Positions 52,444 through 64,000 of a DNA stretch of 64,000 nt are shown piece after piece. The DNA lies in NCBI GenBank assembly GCA_014302835.1, contig CP060294.1, positions 3,621,067 through 3,685,066 on the forward strand, in the 5' to 3' direction. Numbering within the stretch: the stretch's first letter is position 1; every line of letters starts with the position of its first letter. The notes below the pieces were generated by a model. That model was not told where the DNA came from, searched no databases, and was given only the letters and a program-made list of their open reading frames with translations. The stretch comes from Pedobacter sp. PAMC26386 (lineage in GTDB: Bacteria; Bacteroidota; Bacteroidia; Sphingobacteriales; Sphingobacteriaceae). The translations under genes and the position numbers were made by a program.

Positions 52444-53264
52444 TGACTTACAATAAAGAAGAAAATAATTATCCTAAAGCCGTAGCAATATCCACAGCGA
52501 TCATGGCCGGTCTGTTGGTATTAAGCTTTTTTATTGCTATCGGGACCTTCAAACCTGCTGAAGAAGCGGGTATGGGCGGAATGGTAGTTAATTATGGTAC
52601 TTCTGTAGAAGGTATGGGTACTGATTATACCAGTATCGAGGAACCTTCTGCTGATCCTAATGCAAATAAACAGCTTCCCGATAAAGTAGTTCCGGAAAAA
52701 CAGGTGACCCCTGTTAAATCTGTAGAAAGTACAGATAAGGAAATTACTACTCAGGATAATGAAGAAGCAGTCAGTATCAGCACTAAAAAAACGAGCAAAC
52801 CTTCTACCCCTACTGTAGCGACTAAGGTGGTTGATAAACCAGCAAAGCCAACGGTAAACCAAAATGCGCTTTATAAAGGTAAGGCAAATAAAGGTACAGG
52901 CCAGGGTGATGGTACAGGAACTACACCAGGAAATCAGGGTTCAGTCAATGGAGATCCACTAGCAAACAATTACGGGGAAGGCGGATCCGGTTTTGGTGGT
53001 AAACCTATCGCTTTAAGACAATTCACCAACCTGGTTACCCCTCAGGATAACGGCCAGAAAACAGGTAAAATCGCTGTGCGTATCAGTATCAATAAACAAG
53101 GAATAGTTGTAGATGCCACACCGGGTGTTAAAGGAACAACATTACAGGATTTAGATCTTTGGGCCAAGTGCAAAGCTGCCGTAATGGGGGCAAGACTGAA
53201 TCAATCTGAGTCTGCACCGGATTTACAAGTCGGTGTTGTTGTTTTCAACTTTAAAGTGAAATAA
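52443..53264 (+). CDS. TonB/TolA-like energy transducer
   Basis: This 273-residue protein has a cytoplasmic N-terminus, a transmembrane helix (about 14-36, AISTAIMAGLLVLSFFIAIG), a long periplasmic linker rich in Lys, Pro, Thr and Gly (about 60-180) and a C-terminal domain of about 85 residues (GKIAVRISINKQGIVVDATPG) resembling TonB_C. The layout fits the third part of a Ton/Tol motor that reaches the outer membrane, plausibly the barrel protein encoded upstream. It overlaps the TolR-like gene by one base; folC begins 41 nt later. Confidence 0.82.
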   Translation: MTYNKEENNYPKAVAISTAIMAGLLVLSFFIAIGTFKPAEEAGMGGMVVNYGTSVEGMGTDYTSIEEPSADPNANKQLPDKVVPEKQVTPVKSVESTDKEITTQDNEEAVSISTKKTSKPSTPTVATKVVDKPAKPTVNQNALYKGKANKGTGQGDGTGTTPGNQGSVNGDPLANNYGEGGSGFGGKPIALRQFTNLVTPQDNGQKTGKIAVRISINKQGIVVDATPGVKGTTLQDLDLWAKCKAAVMGARLNQSESAPDLQVGVVVFNFKVK

Positions 53265-53304
53265 TTCGGTTTCTTTGATACTTTTGTATCCTTAGAATCA
53301 TTCC

Positions 53305-54591
53305 ATGACTTATTTAGAAACCCTGGATTACCTGTACAGCAGACTTCCAATGTTTACCCGTATCGGTGCAGCAGCAATGAAAAAGGATTTACACAATACG
53401 ATTATAATGTGTGAAAACCTTGGAAACCCACAAGATAAATTTAAGACCATTCATGTCGGTGGTACAAATGGCAAAGGTTCTACCTCCCATATGCTGGCAG
53501 CGATTCTGCAAAAAGCTGGTTATAAAACCGGCTTATATACCTCCCCTCATTTAAAAGACTTCAGAGAAAGGATCAGGGTAAATGGCGAAATGATTAAAGA
53601 ATCATATGTCACTGATTTTACTGCACAGGAAAAGGGACTGATTGAATCCATCTGTCCTTCTTTTTTCGAAGTAACCGTTGCTATGGCATTCGCTTACTTT
53701 GCTGCCGAAAATGTTGACGTGGCTATTATTGAAGTTGGCCTTGGTGGTAGAAAAGATTCTACCAATATAATTCATCCAGAGTTATCAGTAATTACTAATA
53801 TCAGCTTTGATCATACCAACCTGCTGGGCAATACCCTACAGGAAATTGCCAGTCAGAAAGCAGGAATTATCAAACCTGGAGTACCAGCAGTGATCGGTGA
53901 AAAACAAGATGAAATCTCACAAATATTTATTGATGAAGCAGCAGAAACTTCCAGCAAGCTGATCTTTGCAAATAGCGAACTCTCTGTTAGAGACACAGTA
54001 CGTGAAGGTCGGTATTTACGTACCTCAGTCTATCAGCAAGGCACCTGCATATTTAAAGATCTTCAACTGGACCTTACAGGTTTCTATCAGCTTAAAAATG
54101 TACTTACAGTTATTCAATCGGTATTTACACTCAAACAAGCAGGTTTTAATATTCCTGATGAAGCGGTTTATAGCGGACTTGCTAATACCGTTCAAATAAC
54201 GGGATTACAGGGGCGTTGGCAAACCATCAGTAAAAACCCCCTGATTATCTGTGATACCGGACATAATATAGCAGGCATTCAGGAAGTCCTGGAAAACATC
54301 CAGGCAACGAGACATCATCACCTGCATATCGTAATCGGTATGTTGAAGGACAAAGACATTACCAGTGTGCTGGAACTATTACCAGCACAGGCAAGTTACT
54401 ATTTCTGTCAGCCTGATCTGGAAAGAGCAATGCCAGCTGAAGAACTTGCGCAGCAAGCGGCAAAATTTATGTTACAAGGCCCTGTTTTCGAAACCGTAAC
54501 ATTAGCTTTGAATGCAGCCAAAGTAAATGCACAAACCGATGATTTAATTTTTGTCGGTGGCAGTACATTTGTCGTTGCAGAGGTTCTTTAA
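53305..54591 (+). CDS. folC: Bifunctional folylpolyglutamate synthase / dihydrofolate synthase
   Basis: This Mur-ligase-family ATPase adds glutamate to dihydropteroate and folates. The P-loop HVGGTNGKGSTSH (about 51-63), TSPHLKDFRERI (about 79-90), EVGLGGRKDSTN (about 147-158) and SFDHTNLLGNTLQEIA (about 171-186) are classic FolC signatures. Length (428) is normal. It follows the Tol-like block by 41 nt on the same strand and may be co-transcribed. Downstream lies a hairpin between two direct repeats. Confidence 0.95.
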   Translation: MTYLETLDYLYSRLPMFTRIGAAAMKKDLHNTIIMCENLGNPQDKFKTIHVGGTNGKGSTSHMLAAILQKAGYKTGLYTSPHLKDFRERIRVNGEMIKESYVTDFTAQEKGLIESICPSFFEVTVAMAFAYFAAENVDVAIIEVGLGGRKDSTNIIHPELSVITNISFDHTNLLGNTLQEIASQKAGIIKPGVPAVIGEKQDEISQIFIDEAAETSSKLIFANSELSVRDTVREGRYLRTSVYQQGTCIFKDLQLDLTGFYQLKNVLTVIQSVFTLKQAGFNIPDEAVYSGLANTVQITGLQGRWQTISKNPLIICDTGHNIAGIQEVLENIQATRHHHLHIVIGMLKDKDITSVLELLPAQASYYFCQPDLERAMPAEELAQQAAKFMLQGPVFETVTLALNAAKVNAQTDDLIFVGGSTFVVAEVL

Positions 54592-54612
54592 AGCTTCACA
54601 ACTAAATAATGA

Positions 54613-54699
54613 AATAAGAAACTGATGAAACCTGCTTGAACTTCTCTTGAGTTCAAGCAAGCTTCATTACCGATAAAAACCAATAAGAAACTGATGAAA
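54613..54699 (+). repeat. Hairpin flanked by 18-bp direct repeats
   Basis: An 18-bp direct repeat occurs at 54613-54630 and 54682-54699. The second copy contains the ATG of the next gene; the first contains the same ATG context but meets a stop codon after three codons. Between them is a perfect 10-bp stem (54633-54642 with 54650-54659) with a 7-nt loop, which may also terminate folC transcription. The pattern could come from a small duplication or an insertion with target-site duplication. Confidence 0.7.
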
Positions 54700-56355
54700 A
54701 AAACTTACCTGTTATTCACCGCACTTTGTTGTCTGTGCAGCGTGACTTTAGCACAAAAAAAAACAAAGAGTCCGGCGGGCACTTATCCTGCAACTATCGA
54801 TCGTCCGAAATTAGTGATAGGCCTGGTAGTCGATCAAATGCGATGGGATTATCTTTACCGCTATTATGACAGATATTCAAACGGAGGTTTCAAACGTCTG
54901 ATCAATGACGGATTTTCAGCTGAAAACACTTTTATTCCCTATACACCTACTTATACGGCTGTAGGTCACTCCAGCATTTATACCGGCTCTGTACCAGCAA
55001 TCACAGGTATTGTAGGTAATGACTGGTATGATCCACAATTAAAAAGAGGCGTTTACTGTACAGAAGATACCTCAGTAGTTTCTGTGGGTTCTACGACCCG
55101 TGCAGGAATGATGTCTCCTAAAAACTTATTGAGCAGTACTATCACAGACGAATTACGCCTGGCAACAAATTTCAGAGGCAAAGTTATTGGTATCTCTTTA
55201 AAAGACCGCGGATCTATTCTGCCAGCAGGTCATACACCTAATGGTGCTTACTGGTATGATGGCCAAACAGGCGACTGGATTACCAGTACTTATTATATGA
55301 GCCAGCTACCTTCATGGGTACAGGACTATAATAAGTTAAAAATGGCTAATAAGTATTACGATCAAAATTGGAATACCCTTTATCCGATTGAAAGCTATAC
55401 ACAAAGCACAGCTGACAATAAAGACTATGAAGGTAAAACCAGGGGCGAACAAACACCTACTTTCCCACATCCGTTAAAACTTTATGCAGGGAAAAACTAT
55501 GACATGATCAGAAGTACCCCTTACGGGAATACGATTACCCTCGCCCTTGCTAAAGTAGCGATCAAAGCAGAAAATTTAGGTCAGGATAATATCACAGACT
55601 TTTTAGCTGTAAGTTGTTCCTCAACTGATTATATCGGTCATCAATATGGTCCTAACTCTATAGAAGCTGAAGATACTTATCTGCGTCTGGATAAAGATCT
55701 GGAAGACTTCTTCAACTACCTGGATAAAACCGTAGGTAAAGGAAATTATCTTTTGTTCCTTTCTGCAGACCATGGTGCGGCTCATGTACCCGGTTTTATG
55801 AAAGAAAACAAGCTTCCAGGTGGTGTAGTAGATGATAAAGCTATTGTAACCAGCTTGAATACTTATTTGGAAAGCAAGTTTAAAATAAAAAAACCAGTCT
55901 TGTTAGCGATGAACAATCAGATCATCTTTAACCATGACAACCCTGACTTCAAACAGATCGATTTTACAGCAATGAAATCTGCTTCAATAGAATATTTAAG
56001 AACAATGGAAGGATTCGCTGATGCAGTCGATTTAGCCCGCATTGCTGAAAGTACCTTAACAGCTGTACAAAAACAAATGATTACCAACGGATACAATGCA
56101 CGTCGCAGTGGAGATATCTATTTCATCTTACAGCCAAATTGGTTTGACGGTGGAAAAACAGGTACAACACACGGTGCGTGGAATCCATACGATGCACATA
56201 TTCCCCTGGTTTTTATGGGTTGGAATGTTAAACCTGGTAAAACCAATAAAACACACCATATGACCGATATTGCAGCAACCCTTGCCGCAATGCTTCATAT
56301 TCAAATGCCAAGTGGCTGTATAGGAGAACCTATTACAGAGCTTACGCATCAATAA
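54694..56355 (+). CDS. PafA-type alkaline phosphatase, exported
   Basis: This 553-residue phosphatase of the alkaline phosphatase/NPP superfamily has a signal peptide (about 1-20, ending VTLAQ). Metal ligand Asp47 is in VVDQMRWDYLYRY, and PTYTAVGHSSIYTG (about 85-98) contains the probable nucleophile Thr88. Further metal-binding motifs are SSTDYIGHQYGP (about 310) and LSADHGAAHVPGF (about 353). It resembles PafA-like phosphate-irrepressible alkaline phosphatases of Bacteroidetes. It should act in the periplasm. The gene is monocistronic. Confidence 0.9.
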   Translation: MKKTYLLFTALCCLCSVTLAQKKTKSPAGTYPATIDRPKLVIGLVVDQMRWDYLYRYYDRYSNGGFKRLINDGFSAENTFIPYTPTYTAVGHSSIYTGSVPAITGIVGNDWYDPQLKRGVYCTEDTSVVSVGSTTRAGMMSPKNLLSSTITDELRLATNFRGKVIGISLKDRGSILPAGHTPNGAYWYDGQTGDWITSTYYMSQLPSWVQDYNKLKMANKYYDQNWNTLYPIESYTQSTADNKDYEGKTRGEQTPTFPHPLKLYAGKNYDMIRSTPYGNTITLALAKVAIKAENLGQDNITDFLAVSCSSTDYIGHQYGPNSIEAEDTYLRLDKDLEDFFNYLDKTVGKGNYLLFLSADHGAAHVPGFMKENKLPGGVVDDKAIVTSLNTYLESKFKIKKPVLLAMNNQIIFNHDNPDFKQIDFTAMKSASIEYLRTMEGFADAVDLARIAESTLTAVQKQMITNGYNARRSGDIYFILQPNWFDGGKTGTTHGAWNPYDAHIPLVFMGWNVKPGKTNKTHHMTDIAATLAAMLHIQMPSGCIGEPITELTHQ

Positions 56356-56358
56356 AAT

Positions 56359-56432
56359 AAAAAGACAAACGCTCTATACGCTCATGCCTTTGAAAAGAGG
56401 TGTGTATGTCCAGAATGGGTTTGTCTTTTTTT
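56359..56432 (+). terminator. Terminator-like hairpin with long loop
   Basis: A 12-bp stem (56359-56370 with 56419-56430) encloses a loop of about 48 nt and is followed by more T. The stem is perfect but the long loop makes it less typical. Confidence 0.6.
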
Positions 56433-56517
56433 ATGCCTTATATATTGCAAAGCCGTTCAAAACAGCTTTTATATTTTATTTTGAATTCAATAATCAAACT
56501 TGCTATTTAGTTTTTAT

Positions 56518-56525
56518 TAACTTTG
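56518..56525 (+). promoter_or_regulatory. Possible -7 element of icmF
   Basis: TAACTTTG matches TAnnTTTG and would start transcription about 18 nt before the ATG at 56548. A TTG at 56500-56502 is 15 bp upstream, shorter than the usual spacing. Confidence 0.45.
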
Positions 56526-56547
56526 CTGACCAAATATAATTTCATCA

Positions 56548-59500
56548 ATGGAACCAATTAAGAGCTACGTCCCTAAACATAAAATTCGTTTTGTAACTGC
56601 AGCGGCCCTATTTGACGGGCACGATGCAACCATAAATATCATGCGCCGTATTCTACAATCTTCAGGGGCGGAAGTTATCCACCTGGGCCATAACAGATCA
56701 GTAGATGAAGTCGTTAATTGTGCCATTCAGGAAGATGTTCAAGGTATTGCAATGACCTCCTATCAGGGTGGGCACATCGAATACTTCAAATATATGTACG
56801 ATCTGCTTCAGGAAAGAGGAGCTACAAAAATTAAAATATTTGCAGGTGGTGGCGGGGTAATCTTACCTACCGAGATTGCCGAATTACAAGCCTACGGCAT
56901 TACCAGGATATACTCTCCTGATGATGGCCGAAAAATGGGTTTACAGGGTATGATTAATAACATGCTGGAGCAAACTGATTTTATAACCACTAAATTAATT
57001 ACCAACGAACTGGAGATGATTCCGCAGAAAGAAGTCAGAAGTATTGCTTCTGCTATCACTGTTGCAGAAAACGATCCGGCAGGTGCACAAACATTTGTCA
57101 ATGAATTAAAAGTACTGACCAGTAAAAGCCAGGCTCCTGTTCTGGGGATTACAGGAACTGGCGGTTCAGGGAAATCATCTCTGGTAGATGAGCTGGTCAG
57201 ACGTTTCCTGATGGAAGTCAAAGACAAAACACTGGCTATTATTTCAGTAGATCCTTCAAAAAGAAAAACTGGCGGTGCCTTATTAGGTGACCGGATCAGG
57301 ATGAATGCGATCAACAATCCAAGAATCTATATGCGTTCTCTGGCTACAAGACAGGCAAATTTAGCGCTGTCGGTTAATGTACAGGAGAGTATCGATATCT
57401 GCAAAGCTGCTGGTTACGATATGATCATTGTAGAAACATCAGGTATTGGTCAGTCTGACACTGAAATCACAGAACATTGTGATATTTCCTTATATGTAAT
57501 GACGCCGGAATTTGGTGCTGCTACACAATTAGAGAAAATTGACATGCTTGATTTTGCTGATTTGGTAGCGATTAATAAATTTGATAAACGCGGGGCTTTA
57601 GATGCTTTGCGCGATGTACGTAAACAGTACAAACGGAATCACAATCTATTTGAAGCTAAGGATGATACTATTCCTGTATTCGGTACTATGGCTTCTCAGT
57701 TCAATGATCCGGGAATGAATAACCTGTTTACCGCGTTGATGTCAAAAATCAAAGAGAGAACAGGAACAGATTTTAAGGCAAAAATGCTGATGACCGCTGG
57801 TCAATCAGAAAAGATATATATCATTCCGCCAGACAGGTCAAGGTATTTGGCAGAAATTGCCGAATCCAGCCAGGCATACAATGACTGGGTAGAACTGCAA
57901 AGCAGCATAGCCAGAAAATTGTACCAGCTTAAGGGGGTTTTAGATCTTTGTGAAGATGAAAAACAAATAAAGAAAGAATCAGCTTCGTTAAAAACTTCCC
58001 TTCAGGACATCTATAACCATCTGGAAGAGCAATTAGATGGTCAGTGCCGCAGATTACTCAGAGAATGGCCGGAAACTCTTCAAAAGTATAAAGAAGAGTA
58101 TTTTGTTTATAAAGTAAGAGATAAGGAAATTAAACAACCTTTATTCTACGAGTCTTTATCGCAGCTTAAAATACCTAAAGTTTCACTGCCAAGATATAAA
58201 GACTGGGGAGATATCCTACGCTGGTTACTAACAGAAAACGTACCAGGTGAATTTCCATATGCAGCAGGTGTATTTCCCTTGAAACGCGACGGAGAAGATC
58301 CAACAAGGATGTTTGCCGGAGAAGGTGGACCAGAAAGAACGAACAAGCGTTTCCATTATGTTTCCCTTGGACAACCAGCTCACCGTCTTTCAACCGCGTT
58401 TGATTCCGTGACCCTATACGGTGAAGACCCGCATATCAGACCAGATATCTATGGTAAAATAGGAAACTCAGGGGTCAGTATTGCTACCCTTGACGATGCC
58501 AAGAAGCTATATTCGGGTTTTGACCTGTGTGCCTCTTCAACATCCGTTTCTATGACTATCAACGGACCTGCTCCAATGTTACTGGGCTTCTTTATGAATG
58601 TAGCTATCGATCAGCAATGTGAAAAATACATTATTGAGCATGACCTGTTAGCTGAAGTAAAAGAAAAGATAGACCAGATTTATAAAGAAAAGAAGATCAA
58701 AAGGCCCGTTTACAGTGGCGCACTGCCTGAAGGTAACAATGGCCTTGGCTTGTTACTTTTAGGCGTAACAGGCGACCAGGTTTTACCAGCAGACGTCTAT
58801 GCTAAAATTCGCGCCTATGCAATTAGTACCGTTCGCGGTACAGTGCAGGCAGATATTCTAAAAGAAGACCAGGCACAAAACACCTGTATTTTCTCTACTG
58901 AATTTGCATTGAGAATGATGGGTGATATTCAGAAATATTTCATTGATGAAAAGGTAAGAAACTTCTATTCTGTTTCCATATCAGGGTATCATATTGCGGA
59001 GGCAGGTGCCAACCCGATATCACAACTTGCCTTTACCTTAAGTAATGGATTCACATTTGTAGAATACTATCTGAGCAGAGGTATGCATATTGATGACTTC
59101 GCTCCTAACCTTTCCTTCTTCTTTTCTAATGGAATTGATCCGGAATATGCAGTTATTGGCCGCGTGGCCAGACGCATCTGGGCAAAAGCGATCAAGAACA
59201 AGTATAAAGGGAATGACCGCTCTCAGAAGCTTAAATACCATATTCAAACTTCAGGAAGATCATTACACGCACAGGAAATTGACTTCAATGATATCAGAAC
59301 TACCTTACAGGCCTTATATGCAATTTATGACAACTGTAACTCATTACACACAAACGCATATGATGAGGCTATTACTACACCTACAGAAGACTCTGTAAGA
59401 AGGGCTATGGCAATTCAGTTAATCATCAACAGAGAATTAGGACTGGCGAAAAATGAAAACCCGTTACAGGGTGCATTTATCATTGAAGATTTAACTGATT

Positions 59501-59934
59501 TGGTGGAAGATGCCGTTCTGGCAGAATTCAAACGTATTAATGACCGTGGTGGTGTATTAGGTGCGATGGAAACTATGTATCAACGTGGTAAGATCCAGGA
59601 GGAGAGTTTATACTATGAAACTTTGAAACACTCAGGAGAATATCCTATTGTAGGCGTAAACACCTTTTTAAATAAAAACGGATCGCCAACAGTTGTACCT
59701 GGAGAAATTATTCGTGCTACGGAAGAAGAAAAGCAATTTCAGATTGAAGCGCTGGATGAATTCCAGAAAAGAAATGCAGACCACACTGTACAGGCATTGA
59801 AAGACCTGCAAAAGATTGCGGTTACCGGAGGTAATACTTTTGAGGCTTTAATGGAGGCGTGTAAAATTTGTTCGCTTGGACAAATTTCAAATGCCCTATA
59901 TGAAGTTGGAGGTCAGTACCGAAGGAACATGTAA
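56548..59934 (+). CDS. icmF: Fused isobutyryl-CoA mutase IcmF
   Basis: This adenosylcobalamin enzyme interconverts isobutyryl-CoA and butyryl-CoA and carries its own G-protein chaperone. Order: B12-binding domain (about 12-145) with DGHD, where His25 is the lower cobalt ligand; MeaB-like GTPase domain (about 180-410) with P-loop GTGGSGKSS (Lys209) and NKFDKRG (about 347); a linker; and the mutase barrel (about 570-1128) with [20 protein letters not shown] and an asymmetric [17 protein letters not shown] region. Length (1128) is typical of IcmF. A pivalyl- or isovaleryl-CoA side activity is known for the family. No acyl-CoA partner gene is adjacent. Confidence 0.94.
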   Translation: MEPIKSYVPKHKIRFVTAAALFDGHDATINIMRRILQSSGAEVIHLGHNRSVDEVVNCAIQEDVQGIAMTSYQGGHIEYFKYMYDLLQERGATKIKIFAGGGGVILPTEIAELQAYGITRIYSPDDGRKMGLQGMINNMLEQTDFITTKLITNELEMIPQKEVRSIASAITVAENDPAGAQTFVNELKVLTSKSQAPVLGITGTGGSGKSSLVDELVRRFLMEVKDKTLAIISVDPSKRKTGGALLGDRIRMNAINNPRIYMRSLATRQANLALSVNVQESIDICKAAGYDMIIVETSGIGQSDTEITEHCDISLYVMTPEFGAATQLEKIDMLDFADLVAINKFDKRGALDALRDVRKQYKRNHNLFEAKDDTIPVFGTMASQFNDPGMNNLFTALMSKIKERTGTDFKAKMLMTAGQSEKIYIIPPDRSRYLAEIAESSQAYNDWVELQSSIARKLYQLKGVLDLCEDEKQIKKESASLKTSLQDIYNHLEEQLDGQCRRLLREWPETLQKYKEEYFVYKVRDKEIKQPLFYESLSQLKIPKVSLPRYKDWGDILRWLLTENVPGEFPYAAGVFPLKRDGEDPTRMFAGEGGPERTNKRFHYVSLGQPAHRLSTAFDSVTLYGEDPHIRPDIYGKIGNSGVSIATLDDAKKLYSGFDLCASSTSVSMTINGPAPMLLGFFMNVAIDQQCEKYIIEHDLLAEVKEKIDQIYKEKKIKRPVYSGALPEGNNGLGLLLLGVTGDQVLPADVYAKIRAYAISTVRGTVQADILKEDQAQNTCIFSTEFALRMMGDIQKYFIDEKVRNFYSVSISGYHIAEAGANPISQLAFTLSNGFTFVEYYLSRGMHIDDFAPNLSFFFSNGIDPEYAVIGRVARRIWAKAIKNKYKGNDRSQKLKYHIQTSGRSLHAQEIDFNDIRTTLQALYAIYDNCNSLHTNAYDEAITTPTEDSVRRAMAIQLIINRELGLAKNENPLQGAFIIEDLTDLVEDAVLAEFKRINDRGGVLGAMETMYQRGKIQEESLYYETLKHSGEYPIVGVNTFLNKNGSPTVVPGEIIRATEEEKQFQIEALDEFQKRNADHTVQALKDLQKIAVTGGNTFEALMEACKICSLGQISNALYEVGGQYRRNM

Positions 59935-59952
59935 GCGTTATAAAATTGATTA

Positions 59953-59992
59953 AACAAGAGAGGCCCGGATAAATATCCGGGCCTCTCTTGTT
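59953..59992. terminator. Long palindromic terminator between icmF and the desaturase
   Basis: A perfect 19-bp stem (59953-59971 with 59974-59992) has only two unpaired central bases. It separates convergent genes and could work in both directions, although the flanking T tract is weak. Confidence 0.8.
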
Positions 59993-60048
59993 ATCATATG
60001 TTCTTCTATGGTTAGTATAAGAATTATTTTTTTATCTATGGTACTGTA

Positions 60049-61029
60049 TTAAGCGTGTATCCAGCTGAATTTATAATCCATAGTTGGAGGTTTCATCCTT
60101 TCTGCAACACGTAGTAAACGGCTTGGCAGAGCCATGATATAATCACGTGCTTTTTCTCCGGCTTCATTCAGGTCCTGCATACTTTCAATTTTCCATTCAA
60201 CGATAAGCTGTTGCATGATCTCTACATAATCAACTGCAGTATAAACACCTAAGCGTTGTGCAGCATCAGTAAAGTGTCCGAAAGTCTGTCCCATTTTCAT
60301 TCCCATTTCTCTCAGAAAGTGAGCAGGCATCACAATCTTTTTACGCATCATATCTTCAAAAGCGATCATAGCTTCATTAGGATCTACTTCGAATATCTTA
60401 GACATAAAATCTTTGTAAGCTTTCGCATGTCTCGCCTCATCAGAAGCAATTACCCCACAAATTTTAGAAAGTAACGTATCACCATCTTTCTTAGCTAAAG
60501 AAGCTACCCTACGGTGGGATACATTAGTTGCCAATTCCTGAAAACTGGTATAAATGAAATTACGGTAAGGATCATGACCTGTACCTATGTCAAAACCATC
60601 GGCAATAAGATATTGTGTAGATATTTCCATTTGGCGCATATCTACACGTCCTGATAAATAAAGATATCTATTTAACAAATCTCCGTGTCTATTTTCTTCA
60701 GCAGTCCAGTGACGTACCCACTTCATCCATCCACCTTGCTCATTTCTTGAAATACCATCAACCATAGATAACCATGATTCATAGGTGGGCAGTGCTTCTT
60801 CTGTAATAGTATCACCAATTAGTACGGCAACAAGATCATATGAAAGGTCATTCGCAGTTTCGCGAAGGGATTTTATATCCTGGATAAAGGTATCGCTGGT
60901 AGAAACAGGCAAAAAATCAGTTGGCTGCCAATTCGTATCAATCGGTTTCAGGTAAGTATCCATCATATCAAGCATATACTGCTCGATGTGAAGCATTACT
61001 TCCCTTCTTTTTTCAGCAAAAAAACTCAT
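60049..61029 (-). CDS. Acyl-ACP desaturase (FabA-independent diiron type)
   Basis: This 326-residue soluble ferritin-fold diiron desaturase introduces a double bond into acyl-ACP. The iron ligands appear as Glu in DTITEEALPTY (about 77-78), EENRH (Glu112, His115), Glu165 in SFQELATN, and DEARH (Glu198, His201). It resembles plant stearoyl-ACP desaturases and mycobacterial DesA proteins. A TATCTTTG element at 61061-61054 on this strand places transcription about 20 nt before the ATG. Confidence 0.92.
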   Translation of the reverse strand: MSFFAEKRREVMLHIEQYMLDMMDTYLKPIDTNWQPTDFLPVSTSDTFIQDIKSLRETANDLSYDLVAVLIGDTITEEALPTYESWLSMVDGISRNEQGGWMKWVRHWTAEENRHGDLLNRYLYLSGRVDMRQMEISTQYLIADGFDIGTGHDPYRNFIYTSFQELATNVSHRRVASLAKKDGDTLLSKICGVIASDEARHAKAYKDFMSKIFEVDPNEAMIAFEDMMRKKIVMPAHFLREMGMKMGQTFGHFTDAAQRLGVYTAVDYVEIMQQLIVEWKIESMQDLNEAGEKARDYIMALPSRLLRVAERMKPPTMDYKFSWIHA

Positions 61030-61327
61030 TATATGTGTGTTTTAGTTTAACACCAAAGATAACCAAAATTATTTCATAATGCCTTTCTGCTACCATTTAA
61101 TAGCACATTAAGCTAAAAAATGTTAATCCATAAAGACAAATTCTAAAAGAATATCATTCATCTGCTTATACAACACCTAAAACTATTAATTTGTTATAAA
61201 TCAAGACAGAAATATTGATAAAAATCAACACCGAAATACGGCAGTTACAAATAGAGAATTGATCTATAGCTACAGGAGATATATTAAGCCCAAAGAGTTA
61301 AAAACCCCGGGAGGTTATAAAACAAGA
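61030..61327. other. Intergenic region between desaturase promoter and rRNA terminator
   Basis: Apart from the TATCTTTG promoter element of the desaturase gene (61061-61054, minus strand) nothing definite was found. The short reading frames here have no family resemblance. Confidence 0.5.
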
Positions 61328-61353
61328 AAAGCCTGTAGTTTCCTACAGGCTTT
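61328..61353 (-). terminator. rRNA operon terminator
   Basis: A perfect 11-bp stem (61328-61338 with 61343-61353) closes a 4-nt loop, 10 nt beyond the 3' end of the 5S gene, and runs into TTTTCTT on the minus strand. Confidence 0.8.
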
Positions 61354-61361
61354 CTTTAAGA

Positions 61362-61473
<112 letters not shown>

Positions 61474-61639
61474 TGTCTTTATCAATCATATTGCATTGAT
61501 CAGTATTTTAATTTGTTTAATCCAAGTATCATTCCGCATTTAGCATTGCTGCTTTTTACGGTAAACGATCACATTGGTCAAACGATGACATATTATTGAA
61601 AGAAGTTAGTTATGAAGAACAAACAACAGTTTATTGCTC

Positions 61640-64000
<2,361 letters not shown>

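Noticed and set aside
44814..53264. Classical TonB uptake operon
   Set aside because: The barrel lacks a visible plug or TonB box and the block includes SPOR and TPR proteins, so a Tol-like envelope role fits better.

Overview
The window looks like chromosomal DNA from a member of the Bacteroidetes, most likely Sphingobacteriaceae (Pedobacter-like). The reasons are: AT-rich intergenic DNA; start sites that mostly lack Shine-Dalgarno sequences but often have the Bacteroidetes sigma-ABfr -7 element TAnnTTTG just upstream; families largely confined to this phylum (DUF4294, DUF4783, HU-CCDC81/SPOR, TlpA/DUF4369 thioredoxin, BshB1 for bacillithiol); and gene pairs such as cmk-rpsA. These assignments come from reading motifs and protein sequence only; no database search was run.

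Layout. 1-8.7 kb: 3' end of an S9 glutamyl endopeptidase-like gene, a LolC/E-type permease, a NamZ-type (DUF1343) muramidase, a divergent deoxynucleotidase/DeoR pair around a palindrome cluster, fmt, rluD with a class IV aminotransferase, and an ACC deaminase/D-cysteine desulfhydrase-like enzyme. 8.7-16.7 kb: a GH20 hexosaminidase, then a looser accessory stretch with a small secreted protein, a decayed inositol monophosphatase gene, a UmuD-like protein without its catalytic dyad, a 5'-truncated reading frame, lysine 6-transaminase, orphan small proteins and two very long perfect hairpins. 16.7-29.9 kb: TlpA-type thioredoxin, an acyl-CoA dehydrogenase/bshB1/glutathione peroxidase/DUF4294 operon, rel, a Fur-family gene with purA, pabB, and a DUF4783-nadC-plsY-M48 operon. 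30-43 kb: GH29 fucosidase, gpmI with a lipoprotein gene, a TPR protein, lon, LpxR-like deacylase, arfB, cmk, rpsA, a DCC protein and a methyltransferase. 43-44.6 kb: pyrR-pyrB. 44.8-54.6 kb: a seven-gene run of a large periplasmic TPR protein, an outer-membrane barrel, an HU-CCDC81/TM/SPOR protein, TolQ-, TolR- and TonB-like proteins, then folC. 54.7-61 kb: PafA-type phosphatase, icmF and an acyl-ACP desaturase. 61.3-64 kb: 5S rRNA and the 3' part of 23S rRNA on the minus strand.

How the genes fit together. Most of the window is housekeeping: translation (fmt, rluD, arfB, rpsA, rRNA), nucleotide metabolism (purA, cmk, pyrR-pyrB, deoxynucleotidase), folate (pabB, possible pabC, folC), lipid and cofactor synthesis (plsY, nadC, desaturase), stress (rel, lon, Fur family, bacillithiol, peroxidase), and envelope or glycan turnover (NamZ-like, GH20, GH29, LpxR-like). 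The strongest candidate for an under-described system is the 44.8-53.3 kb envelope machine, where a proton-channel pair is encoded beside a protein that appears to join a cytoplasmic HU-like module to a periplasmic peptidoglycan-binding SPOR domain. Second is the UmuD-like protein at 12.0-12.5 kb, which aligns without gaps to UmuD but has lost both catalytic residues. No CRISPR array, transposase, tRNA or recognisable riboswitch was seen.
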